Below are positions 46,501-56,974 of a DNA stretch of 64,000 nucleotides, one piece after another. The notes under the pieces were generated by a model. The model worked only from the letters and a program-made list of their open reading frames with translations, made no database searches and was not told the origin of the DNA. Position numbers and translations under genes: made by a program. Source of the DNA: Epichloe hybrida (taxonomy: Eukaryota > Ascomycota > Sordariomycetes > Hypocreales > Clavicipitaceae); contig JAFEKR010000001.1 of assembly GCA_019022495.1 (NCBI GenBank), positions 2,170,001-2,234,000 of the forward strand, given 5' to 3'. How positions within the stretch are numbered: position 1 is the first letter of the stretch; each line of letters starts with the position of its first letter.

Positions 46501-48074
46501 CGGTGTTGTCATCATTCTGTGTGCCAAATTTCAAGGGGAAGGATAGAACAAGATGGCGATTCGCTTCCTCGTCCTCCTTCGTTGCCCATTCAAGATGCAT
46601 GGCATCTGCAAGATCCTGCACAAACTTGCGATCCGCAGCCTTCAGTTCGTAACCAAGATCCAATGGCTCATCGGACCGTTTGGAAACATAAGGCCGTATA
46701 TTCTGTTTCCAAAGATCGCGCTGAGCTGATGTGATGACTAGCTGGCCAGATTTCGTGTTCTTGTGACCCGCTCCGTTCTTGGCTTCCAGCTTCTTTTCCA
46801 TCTGCCTAGAAGCGAACCATTTTTCATCCGAAACGTCACTCTCAAATGACACCAACTCCAGCTTGCTGAGCTCTGTCAACAGCTTGTCCAGACGAGGCAT
46901 GTTAATCACGCCGTCCTCGTTAATGTACCCGTCGCATTTGGGTAGTACAGACTTGTAAATTTTAAACATGTTTGCCAATGCTCCTTCATTGATATGAAGT
47001 CCGGGAAGATTGGGCAAGAAATCGTTACCAACGAAAAATGCCATCAGAATGAAATCATCAATAACTCTTTCAAGATCGAATGGGAATGCCAAAGTACCGT
47101 TCTCGTGCAGTTCCTGAAACTCCATTTCCAAGTATTCCCGCACTATGCAAAGATGGAGCAAGTAAAAATTTTGGTGTTCGAGCTCCTTCGACTTACTCTT
47201 GGAAGCTCGTCCAAAAGTGACTTCTTCACGGAGAAGACAGAAATGAGGATCGTGGCTGAGCAATCCCAACATGATCAAGTCTGCATCCAACCCGTATAAA
47301 CAATGTCGCATGTTTTGATTATAGTTCGGCTGCGCCTTGGCATTTCGAATGTATTCCATGATTTTGTGCTCGCCTTCGCCAGGAACTTCATGGCCGGAAA
47401 GAACAACTTTGCATCCTTGCCAGTCGGCGTCTTCGGACACCTTTTTATTGACAAAATATCGTAGCTGTTGCGACAGCTTCGCCATGAACTCGGTTCCTTT
47501 GGCCCTTGTCAATTAAAGATTCAGCATGACCAGAAGGCGGGCTGATATACCTGGAGTAATGCAATTGCTATCAAATGGCTCTTCTTTCGGCATTTCGACG
47601 CCTTCCTTGATAGCCTTCTCGCGGGCGTTCTCAACGTCCAATGCGGTACGAAAACGACGAGCTCGTTGCTGGTTCATCTTCGCTCGCGGTGCGACACCAT
47701 CGATGGCCATAAAAAAAAGCTGCTTGGGTTTGATTTTTCCGAACAAATGCTCGATATAGTTGAAGATCCTAATGAACATTTCTTCTTCGCTAAGGCGAAA
47801 TGAGACATCTTCCCCAGCATCCTTGTGCGTGCAGTTATGGATGATACCATTCATATCGAGCTAGAAGAATAAGCAATCAGTGGGTTGCGCGGGACGAGCG
47901 GTCGAAGGGTGCGCTGTACATAAAGACAATCGAACTCAGGTATTCTATTCTCAGCAATAACTTGAGAAATGGCGGGGTATCGCTCTGATAGCCATCTGAA
48001 AAATTTGGGGACTCTGGATGATTTATTAGCATTTGTTGCCGCAATTGGCAGCATGTGTGGTGTACGAACCCCAT
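43598..48074 (-). CDS. XRN1: 5'-3' exoribonuclease 1 (cytoplasmic mRNA decay)
   Basis: Degrades decapped mRNA from the 5' end. 1416 residues from five exons: 48070-48074, 47920-48013, 47551-47860, 46174-47496 and 43598-46116 (4251 nt, in frame). Exon 1 is only ATGGG. Residues 1-15 read MGVPKFFRWLSERYP, the invariant XRN start that stacks on the RNA 5' phosphate. Catalytic acidic residues are visible at D35 (LDMNGI) and D87 (AIDGVAPRAKMNQQRARR), then GEGEHKIMEY and GLDADLIMLGL. The second conserved domain and the SH3-like/Tudor region follow to about residue 1150. The C-terminal tail is RGG/GRG-rich, ending about 40 residues after the last RGRGG block. The length is close to yeast Xrn1 (1528), so this is XRN1, not nuclear RAT1. 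Confidence 0.96.
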
Positions 48075-49032
48075 AATGGCAATGAGGGCACTCTATGGCC
48101 CAAAAGAACTCTATGAAATGAAATCAAAACGAAAGGAATCGAACACGGGCGGCGATGCGATGTAAGTAGCTCCGATGTATCGTCAGCGCAAATGCAGGAT
48201 GAACTCTGGTCCCCAAACACGATCGAACAACGTCCTTATGCGCTCATGGAAACCACAGGCGGTAAGAGAATGAAGACTGTGAGAATATCCAATCTCAAGC
48301 TAGCATATGCGCAGGAACCTGACGAGAAGGGGGTCGGAAGGGAGGTCGGAGGTCTAGACAAGCCGGATGAGAAAGCTTCAACAGGTTGTAGGAGCGAGAG
48401 CGAAAGTCATCACCGAATTGCTTAAATGCTCGACATCAAGTAGACAGGACAACCGCAAGCAACCGCGCCAATGTGGAGGGGCGAAATTGTGGCTCAGAGT
48501 GGGTCCCTATCCCCAAGACTCCAAGAGGACGGGGATGAAAGGAAAGCAAAAAGCTACGCTTTACCTTGCTTACCTCTGCCTTGCTAATAACGCAAAACGC
48601 AGGCAAAGCTCCGCTTTCCCTGATAATAATAATACCAATAATAATAACACGGCCATCTGACGTTCGCGTGCATCGCCTACGTTAATACCCTCCGTATAAC
48701 AATTCGACTATCCGTGACTAAAGGGAGGTCGTCTCTCTCCCGCGTCGGTGGAGACACAGTCGCACAGCGTAAGCTTGGACTCAATCAGGACTTGAAGGAA
48801 CTCGCAGATTAGATATGATATCTAAACACTTATTTACGCGAAAGAATATACCTTTTCTTTAATATAATGCCATTAGACAGTTGATATCATAAAGCAGAGT
48901 CGCCCGCGTTGTAAGCTTTCGCGATTGCTATCTTTTGATCTTATTTAAGTATTCTATATTCTAATTCTAGGTACTAGTAACGTGCTATTCACAGTAATCC
49001 CCGCGTCCTTTCACACCCGAGAAGACTATGGA
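48075..49032. other. Intergenic: XRN1 promoter and an AT-rich patch
   Basis: No gene recognised. From about 48790 to 48990 the DNA is AT-rich (for example ttatttaagtattctatatt) and may be a small decayed insertion between XRN1 and the DUF4419 gene. Confidence 0.5.
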
Positions 49033-50343
49033 TCACTCATCTCTGTCCAAATCCTTATTATCGGGATGCTCATAGTTGAGAGCCATCCACCATCCTGAGA
49101 GCGGCTGAACCGTAGTGCGGTCTGCGGAAAGACTCATACCGACCGATCCCACGAGCATGGTCGTAGTGATCAAACTTGGAAACCGCTTGTCCTTTAGCTT
49201 TATTGGTACCGTCACCACGCCACTGGGTATCGAGGACGGCGAGATAAATGGGTAGGTGACGCCGTCAAGTACAAGGCGCTTCCTCTCAATAGAGGACCTC
49301 AGACGCTCCATGTAGTCGCCCTTTGCCTCTTTGGCATGACCAGATGGATTGTAAGTTTGTCGATCACTACATGCTAGAGACTCGAGCTCAGAGTCCGAGA
49401 TCTCGTGAGTCCTCTTACCGTCCTGGTCCCAGAAAGTAAAGGCGGTGATCCAGCCTGACAAGGTTTTGTCGCCACGGCCTGAACCCGCTTGTCCTTCCTC
49501 TTGGACAACGTGCAGCCAGAACTGCTTGACTTGCTCAGACTCGGGCTCGTCAAAGGTCAGGAGCATGTTTTTGAGAACCGGGCGAAGCCGATCTGCCCAC
49601 TGCGCCGGCTCTGACCCGTAGTGGGCGAACTTGGCAAGCCGATGCAGGATTTCCTCCCAATCTTGACGATCTCCAAGAAGCGTAACAGAAGGCAGTCCGC
49701 ACCCAAATGCCATGATATACTCAAAGTATTGTTTGAGCGTGCCCATCATGGTAAGCGACGCTACCTGTCTATCATTTTCGGTTGACGTGGAAAACGCGGG
49801 GAGCATCCACCCTCTCAAGGTTTCGTCAACGACATTTTGATGAATCAACGAAACGAAGCCGTCGGTAATCTCGCTAGTCTCGATTTTCGCGAACGGACGC
49901 AGCCCAAAATCTAAAATGAGCTGCTTCTGCCCATCGTGAGCTACAAACAAGTGTCGCAGGTCCTCGGCGTGGCCATTGACGTAGTTGCTAAACTGTAGCA
50001 GAATCGCCAGCCAGACATCGTCGGGGCGGATGACGAGGTGCAGATCTTGGTTGAAGGCACGGATGAGGCCGCTAACGAAACCGTTTTCGTAGGGGATGAT
50101 GTACGGCTGCTTGTTTCTATGCTCGTCGAACGACGACCGCAGCACGTCGATTCGGGGTCCTGGCTGCTGTTGCGAGGCTCGGAACGAAGATGATGGAGGG
50201 TTCAATTCATTATTCGAATGTTTGAAATCGGCGCATTTCTGGGCGGAAGCGTCGAAAAGGGGTCTTGAACATTTTATCGAGCTTAGGGTCCTGTCTATGG
50301 GCTTTCCAACGACCTGGGGGGATGGTCGCGTGATGACAGGCAT
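49033..50343 (-). CDS. DUF4419-domain protein
   Basis: 436 residues, single exon, function unknown. The family is recognised from the block QPYIIPYENGFVSGLI followed by HLVIRPDDVWLAILLQFSNYVN and VAHDGQKQLILDFG, the conserved N-terminal half of DUF4419. Later conserved-looking blocks are MMGTLKQYFEYIMAFGCGLPSV, LGDRQDWEEI, SGWITAFTFWDQDG and SLSADRTTVQPLSGWWMAL. DUF4419 proteins are scattered and variable in number in filamentous fungi and have no assigned activity. There is no signal peptide or membrane segment. The first 65 residues are low-complexity and poorly conserved in appearance. The start is the first ATG of the frame. Confidence 0.85.
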   Translation of the reverse strand: MPVITRPSPQVVGKPIDRTLSSIKCSRPLFDASAQKCADFKHSNNELNPPSSSFRASQQQPGPRIDVLRSSFDEHRNKQPYIIPYENGFVSGLIRAFNQDLHLVIRPDDVWLAILLQFSNYVNGHAEDLRHLFVAHDGQKQLILDFGLRPFAKIETSEITDGFVSLIHQNVVDETLRGWMLPAFSTSTENDRQVASLTMMGTLKQYFEYIMAFGCGLPSVTLLGDRQDWEEILHRLAKFAHYGSEPAQWADRLRPVLKNMLLTFDEPESEQVKQFWLHVVQEEGQAGSGRGDKTLSGWITAFTFWDQDGKRTHEISDSELESLACSDRQTYNPSGHAKEAKGDYMERLRSSIERKRLVLDGVTYPFISPSSIPSGVVTVPIKLKDKRFPSLITTTMLVGSVGMSLSADRTTVQPLSGWWMALNYEHPDNKDLDRDE

Positions 50344-51329
50344 CGTTCGTGAAATTGAAACAGAGACGTGTCAAATTGGATCTTTTGCAAAGAGAAAATA
50401 CCGGTGAGCAAGGGAAGAGATGCATGGGCCTTCTTATTCAATAATTGAGCCTCTAATCCGTATGACGCTGCTTATTTCGAGCATGATTGTCTGACTCACT
50501 CCAGTATAAGTGGTACTGCAATTAATATCGTGTTGTGGGGAATTTCATGCGCATACATAGAAATTCGTATTCAAGGCGGCGACCAGGTGCCATTCTTCAG
50601 GCACCAAGATTGGTGGCGATTCATGAATAAGACCCTTCGTATATGCCACTGTAGGTGGCAGTGCAGACAGGAAGTACGTAATAGGCGACAAGTCCTTGAC
50701 TTTCTCGTTGCAGGATCCTTGAAGGGCGAAAGAAAGGGCTTTTTTAAATGCCCCACGACACAACAAGCCCTCGGGCTGCCTCATTGAGTCATTGTCCAAC
50801 AGCACAAGACTGGCTCTGGCTCACTGTAATGACGAATGGGGAGGATTCGCCGTCTCACGCTGATGGCGTGCACGTTGACGGTCATGTATGAAATGCCCAC
50901 TGGACAGCGCAGCGTACATACGTACTGTATGTCAAGATATCCGGGATTGGTAATGAGTGAACATAATTATTATAGGAATAATACAAGCATCATTTATTTA
51001 CGGGCGTACGCCATATATTATTAACTTTTGGTCAGCTTTCAGAGCCCTCGCACCGGTACTCCGTACGTACGACGTGGCTCGGCCACCCCACAAGCGTTTG
51101 CCGTGATCGTATCCTATTGGCTGCCGCCTGCTGTCCCTCATCTTTCACTTCACGCGCGACGCGTGCGAGCTCAAGGCCTTTGCATTTTCAGCTTCGTCGT
51201 CGTTGACAAACGTGACTACAGGCTCCTCATCGCCACAATTGTAGCCTCCTCAAGCTTCCCCGGCTTTCAGTCGATATCTTACCTCTCAGAATCCGTCGAA
51301 ATCTGTCTTTGAGTCAAAAACAGCCCGCC
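50344..51329. other. Intergenic, divergent promoter of DUF4419 gene and HAT2
   Basis: No supported gene. Only short frames without family features. Confidence 0.55.
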
Positions 51330-52971
51330 ATGGCTCCCGCGCAAGCTGCAGACCCTGATGTTGACGGTAAGCTCCCGCCCGCGCGCCAACGAGCTTGCTT
51401 CGACAAGTACCAATAGGTCGTCCGCCACTTACTAACTTGTGCTGCTTTAGTCGAAATGACTCTTGAGGAGGATGATGACCAGGTCGAGCGTCTCATCAAC
51501 GAAGGTACGAGTCCTCATTCTGCCTTGGTAGTCGCACGATAGATAATGCTAATCCCATTTAAAGAGTACAAGACGTGGAAGAAGAACAGTCCTTTTCTTT
51601 ATGATATGATTCTAGGGTATGCGGCTTGTGTGAAGGCTTCTTTCCTCCCATTTATTTGTCTAACAAACACTAGAACGGCTTTGACATGGCCCACCCTCAC
51701 GGTCCAGTGGTTTCCCGATGTCAAGGAACCCGAGGGCAAAAACTATCATATGCACCGACTGCTGCTCGGCACCCACACATCTGACGAGAGCACAAATTTC
51801 TTGCAAATTGCGGATGTTCAGATCCCCAAGGCGGTGGCCCCCAACCCCGACAATTACGACGAAGAACGAGGCGAGATTGGCGGTTACGGTAGCTCGGGCG
51901 ACGTTGCTGCCATCAAGTGTGAAGTTGTCCAGAAGATTGAGCACCCCGGCGAGGTGAACAAGGCTCGCTATCAACCCCAAAACCCAGACATCATTGCCAC
52001 GCTTTGCGTAGACGGCAAAATTCTCATCTTTGACCGCACCAAGCACCCTCTTCAGCCTGCTTCGCTCGGCAAGGTGAATGCCCAGATTGAATTGGTAGGA
52101 CACAAGTCGGAGGGCTTTGGTCTCAACTGGAGTCCTCACGAGGCCGGATGCCTGGCTTCTGGAAGCGAAGACAAGACGATGTGCTTGTGGTACGCATAAC
52201 ACTTTTCATGTGCTTTGACGTGCCATGAGACGGATGCTGACACTGCACTAGGGACCTCAAGAAGCTGGAAGCCGACACCAAAATCCTCAAGCCGTGGCGT
52301 CGATATACTCATCACACTCAAGTGGTCAATGATGTTCAATATCATCCCATCTCCAAGAACTTCATCGGTTCCGTATCCGACGATCAGACGCTGCAAATTT
52401 TAGACATCAGACAAGAAAGCACCTCGGCTGCTGCACTGGTCGCCAAGCGTGGCCATCTCGATGCCATCAACGCACTTGCATTCAACCCCAACTCAGAAGT
52501 CTTGATTGCCACGGCGTCTGCTGACAAGACTGTCGGTATTTGGGATTTGAGAAATGTCAAGGAGAAGCTTCACACGCTCGAAGGACATAACGACGCCGTA
52601 ACGTCTCTCTCTTGGCACCCAACTGAAGCTGGGATACTTGGCAGTGGTAGTTATGATAGGAGAATCATTTTCTGGGATCTGTCTCGTGTGGGCGAGGAGC
52701 AACTGCCCGACGACCAAGACGATGGACCACCAGAACTGTACGTCATTCTGCAAAGTATTGCAACTTGGATTTTGAAACTAATTGTGAAATGCGCAGGCTT
52801 TTTATGCACGGTGGCCACACCAACCACCTTGCCGACTTTAGCTGGAACCCCAACGAGCCTTGGCTGATTGCTAGTGCTGCTGAAGACAATCTATTGCAGA
52901 TTTGGAAGGTGGCCGAGTCGATTGTTGGCAAGGATGATGGCGAGCTGCCCATTGATGAGCTTGACCGATAG
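51330..52971 (+). CDS. HAT2: Histone-binding WD40 protein, HAT type B subunit 2 (RbAp46/48 family)
   Basis: WD40 histone chaperone that binds H4 helix 1 and targets the Hat1 acetyltransferase. 439 residues from six exons: 51330-51366, 51451-51504, 51565-51616, 51674-52189, 52252-52737 and 52797-52971 (1320 nt, in frame). The N-terminal helix INEEYKTWKKNSPFLYDMI leads into ALTWPTLTVQWFPDV, then HPGEVNKARYQPQNPDIIAT, ASADKTVGIWDLRN, GSYDRRIIFWDLSRVGEEQ, the PP-loop DDGPPELLFMHGGHT and SAAEDNLLQIWKVAE. These are diagnostic of the RBBP4/7 family. The first three exons are very short (37, 54 and 52 nt). Fungi usually have Hat2 and a CAF-1 paralogue (Msi1); the LINEEYKTWKKN and RGEIGGYG segments favour Hat2. 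Confidence 0.92.
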
Positions 52972-53500
52972 GTAAGGTGGAAGTTCGTGGAAGGCAAGAA
53001 TGGTCGGTCTTCATAGGATGAGGGGGACGAGAAAAATCATGACAGAGAGGCTGCTGGTGAGGCGGACATGAGATGACAACAATGAACTTGAGCAAGGGAA
53101 AGGAGTTCATGGAGTAGAAAACGTTTTGACTTTTTTTTTTTGTTCACTTTACGTCGCTATTTGTACACTTACAGAGTTCCAATACTTTAATGACGAGCCT
53201 TTAGGACATGCATGCTACCTTGGCAGGTGGCCAACAGGTGGCCAACAGGTGGCCAACAGGTGTTGGCGGGCTATGAGACCGGGTAGTTCCCAGCTGGCAG
53301 AGTGTGTGGTGTGATTCGGTCCGGCCGGTGTGTTGTCACTGTCATACAGACAGGACAATGGTGAGCAATAAGTGAATCCATCCGACCACTGGCTCCTAAT
53401 GAGTATGAGTATAGGAAAAGGACAAGGACAGCAAGCAAGTACGTATTGCGTCTTTGCCATCTAACACAACCCCTCGTCAAGTCCAGCCCTTGAATTCAAC
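52972..53500. other. Intergenic between HAT2 and the 727-residue gene
   Basis: No gene. It contains the 11-bp tandem repeat at 53224-53262. Confidence 0.55.
53224..53262. repeat. 11-bp tandem repeat (caggtggccaa), 3.5 copies
   Basis: Three exact head-to-tail units plus a partial fourth in the intergenic region. Each unit contains the inverted-repeat-like core TGGCCA. Confidence 0.85.
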
Positions 53501-55684
53501 ATGGCATTTCCCTTCGACCCAAATGCAATCAAACGAAACCTCCGCGCCCAGGGCTTCAACTCGCACCAAGCCGCCATATTCACGCACCTCGCCCTAGACA
53601 AGCTCCGCGAGCTATACAACCAGACCAACCAGCCTGTCACGCTCGAGCGCATTGCCGAAGCCATCAAGCAATATGCCACCGAGGAGGTTGAACGCGAAAA
53701 GGGCGTCCGACCCGAGGTCCGAAAACAAGGCATCTCCATCATCGATGACATGGAAGCAAACCTGCAGCTCCTCAACAACATACCCCAGCTAGATACGCAC
53801 ATCGTGCTGGATGAGCACGACGGCAAGCAAATCAAACGATTCAAATTCGACGACGACGGTCTGGAACAGTATTTCGGAAAGGAAGATCCATATCATCCAC
53901 GAAGAGACTCTGCATCCCTCAGCCTCAAGCACCACAATCGCGATCTCATCACCGCGCTATGTGCCCGGACCGAAATAGCCGTCGAGCTGGGCAAACAGCT
54001 TCGTCCCGAAGACCTCGTCACTCTGTACGCCACAAGCAGGATGTTTCACGAGGCAATCAACGAGCACCTACTCTCCAGTATGAGGATGTGGATCGCACAC
54101 AGGGCCCCCGAGGCAGGCCGCATCTTCAAATACAAGCTCTACCGTCGCCATCTGATCCCCGACCCGGCCGGCCGCACATGGGGCGTGCAATACGAAGGCA
54201 CAAGCACGGAGCAAGACAACCCGCACCTCATGCGACAGATTCGCACAGTCCCAGGCCTGCGATACCTCCAGCTCGTCCTGGGACGAGACAGGTGTTGCCG
54301 ACAGATCGTGGCCATCATGGCGCGCAACGGGTTCCTCATGCCAACCTCCATGCATCGCACCCTCTTGCGGCTCTGGCTGCTCATGGACGTTCCCACCACG
54401 GGACAAAGACAAGCGCTATTACGGAACACGGACCTGTGGACAGACCAAGACCTTTACAACGCGCAAATGCTGTTCCTCAAGCTATCCATGATGTTCAACG
54501 ACCCCATCTACGGGCCCCTCTCCAACGAGCTCGTCCACGTGGCACTCGGCCAAAAGGGGCTCTACCCGCTGTGGCAGCTCCTCTTGCAGAAGAAGTTCAC
54601 GACCCTCCCCGAACTGCTCGAATGGAAGGTCCGCTACAACTACGACCCGCCAGAGGAGCTATACGGCGGAGGAACATCCAACCAGTCCACGGTCCACGGC
54701 GTGCCCATCCACGAAGTCGGCACAGGACACTTAGAGGGCTGGGGCCTAGGAGACATCCACCTCCAGCGCCCAGATGAGCTCGTCCCCGTGGAGGCCATTG
54801 CGCGTGGTCTCGAGCTCGACAACCACCTCGTCTACATGATGCTATGGGGCCACATCGACTTCGAAACCGGCGAGAACATTGTCCCCACAGAACAAGACAT
54901 GTATATATCCGACGAGGAAACCACCCTCTCGCACATGGACACCACGGGCCATTGGAAGAAGAAGCACGCCCTGAAGAAGCGCTTCATGGACTTGTCCCCC
55001 CTTCAGCAACAGCGAATCATGGACGAGGTCGAGGACGATCGCCTCAGAGCACTAGCTTGGACGGGAGACACAACCGAGCACGTCGTGTCCGAGCAAGATG
55101 AGCAGGCCGCATATACGCTCGACGACGAAATCAAGCGAGGATACATTGTGCGTCCGAGAAACAGTGGTAAAACCCCCCCTGCCGCTGTTCCCGCCAAGGA
55201 CGACACCCACGGCTGGGTGGACTTTGTCAATGCCGCCTTGACCACAGTCCCAGCCGACCTGACCGAGGAGCAGGCCCTCCGCGCACAAGCCCATGAGAAC
55301 TACCACAACGACGAGATCTACAACGACTGGGACTGGGCCGCCTGGCTGGCTGAGCACGAAGCTCACGGGGCCGCTGGTGCTGAATCCCCCTGCTCAGACG
55401 ACGAAGACGGGACTGAGGAGGAAAGCGGGGATGCAGCCGACGAAGAGGACGATGAGGACGAGAAAGAGACGATTATTCTGGACGACCTGCAATCAGTGTA
55501 TGAAGAGGACAGCAACGGCGACTGCGATGACGAGGGGGAGGATGGAGATGGCCACACGAGCTCCCTGCTGGTCGACGTGAGCGAGTACTTTGCCCAGGAC
55601 ACAGATGCCCCCATGGGCGAGCAGGTCCGCAGACTGCTGGAGGAACATGCACCCGAGCTGGTTCCACGAGAATCAACTTTCTGA
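53501..55684 (+). CDS. Uncharacterised fungal protein, possible F-box-like region, acidic tail
   Basis: 727 residues, single exon, not firmly recognised. The N-terminus (about 1-75) is helical and looks like a small dimerisation or UBA-like fold (FDPNAIKRNLRAQGFNSHQA, then LDKLRELYNQ). Residues about 165-200 (LRPEDLVTLYATSRMFHEAI) resemble a degenerate F-box, in which a leucine-rich helix follows a proline. The middle (about 200-460) has RRHLIPDPAGR, GLRYLQLVLGRDRCCRQIV and many aromatic residues, as in large conserved fungal-only proteins. A 50-residue acidic stretch (about 630-680) precedes the C-terminus. No enzymatic motif, signal peptide or membrane segment is visible. GC-rich coding composition and one long frame support a real gene. 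Confidence 0.8.
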   Translation: MAFPFDPNAIKRNLRAQGFNSHQAAIFTHLALDKLRELYNQTNQPVTLERIAEAIKQYATEEVEREKGVRPEVRKQGISIIDDMEANLQLLNNIPQLDTHIVLDEHDGKQIKRFKFDDDGLEQYFGKEDPYHPRRDSASLSLKHHNRDLITALCARTEIAVELGKQLRPEDLVTLYATSRMFHEAINEHLLSSMRMWIAHRAPEAGRIFKYKLYRRHLIPDPAGRTWGVQYEGTSTEQDNPHLMRQIRTVPGLRYLQLVLGRDRCCRQIVAIMARNGFLMPTSMHRTLLRLWLLMDVPTTGQRQALLRNTDLWTDQDLYNAQMLFLKLSMMFNDPIYGPLSNELVHVALGQKGLYPLWQLLLQKKFTTLPELLEWKVRYNYDPPEELYGGGTSNQSTVHGVPIHEVGTGHLEGWGLGDIHLQRPDELVPVEAIARGLELDNHLVYMMLWGHIDFETGENIVPTEQDMYISDEETTLSHMDTTGHWKKKHALKKRFMDLSPLQQQRIMDEVEDDRLRALAWTGDTTEHVVSEQDEQAAYTLDDEIKRGYIVRPRNSGKTPPAAVPAKDDTHGWVDFVNAALTTVPADLTEEQALRAQAHENYHNDEIYNDWDWAAWLAEHEAHGAAGAESPCSDDEDGTEEESGDAADEEDDEDEKETIILDDLQSVYEEDSNGDCDDEGEDGDGHTSSLLVDVSEYFAQDTDAPMGEQVRRLLEEHAPELVPRESTF

Positions 55685-56974
55685 TACAATTCTTTCAAAC
55701 AAATTGAAAAAAAAAGAAGAGCAGATTAAAAAAAACAGAGCTTCACAACACGCTGTAGAGATTCAAGAGCTCGTCGAGCCTCTAACGGAACTCCTACTTG
55801 ATAAAAGAAACAAGACCACGTACAATGCACATTCACCTCGCAAGCCAGCAAAGTCAGTCGAAATGACATCACTGTCTCGACGAAAACAAAAGAGAAAAAC
55901 TTCTTGGTTCCCCTCCCATGGACGAAGGCTCCTCGACTCTCGCTCCGGGTATACATTGTGTGGTGCGGATATCCACCCTCGCCAACTTTATCAACCCCTT
56001 TTTGTTCGGGAAAAAAAAACTGCAACATATGGAAGACGAAGAAACAAAAGAACGTAAGACGTCCAGATGGCTTAATTTAGATAGATCAGAAAAAAAAAGA
56101 CATGGCGAGAGGACCTGCGAGATCATAGAATACCAGGACAGATGGATCAAGAGCAATCAGGTTCAGAAAATATAGCCAAGGGCGTAGATGCATATGAAGA
56201 AAATTAACACAGGGTCTAGATCCCTAGATCCCCATAATGGACAAATATATGCAGACATGGAGTGAAAACTGGAATATTTGAGTCACACGCCATGGCCAAA
56301 GGTATACGTACCCTCACTCCCTTTCGCTATGCACCCATCCGGGACACTAAAGGCTTTTCCAGCAAATACCACAATCCGTCCCACAAGTCCAAGTCCGAGT
56401 CCAAATCCACTTCAAAACCCCGTCTCCCCCCTTGTTTTGCCGTGTAGATGTCGGCCTTCTCTTTCGCTGTTGCGACGGACAGACATATAAAAACAGAATA
56501 AAAAAAGAAGCAGAAAACTGGAGAGAATGACAAAAAAAAAACCTTGTCCTGGCAGATCTTGCACCCGAGTCTCATCAACCCAGCGCAGCCGTGGTATGGT
56601 GCCTCATTTATTTGTCTTTCCGGCCTCTCGAATTCTTGGTACCACATCCCGCCTGAAATAGAAGTCCGACACTCCGTCCTGGTCCTGCACAATTTAACAA
56701 AGATCAGAAGAAAACAAAAAGCCAATACACACCTTTACCTCCCAATCCCTTCAAAATAGCAACCCAAGGTCTGCTTAAGTATGTTTTTGTTGTGTTAAGG
56801 TCAATGGCTCTCTATGTTCGTCATTCCAAGGTCGTTCTTATTTTCTTTGTTGAGCAAGGGGGGGGGGAATCAACATGGGTAGATGCGCAACCGTCAGGGT
56901 GAAATTGACAATCTAAGAAAAAAGCTTGGACAAGCAACCGGCCCCTGAATTACAGTCGTAAATGCTTGTTTGCC
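55685..56974. other. Intergenic between convergent genes
   Basis: A-rich 3' untranslated sequence with many short A and G runs. No gene supported. Confidence 0.55.

Noticed and set aside
53959..54777. 272-codon frame within the 727-residue gene
   Set aside because: An overlapping +1/+2 frame rich in Arg, Pro and His, an artefact of GC-rich codon use in the real frame.
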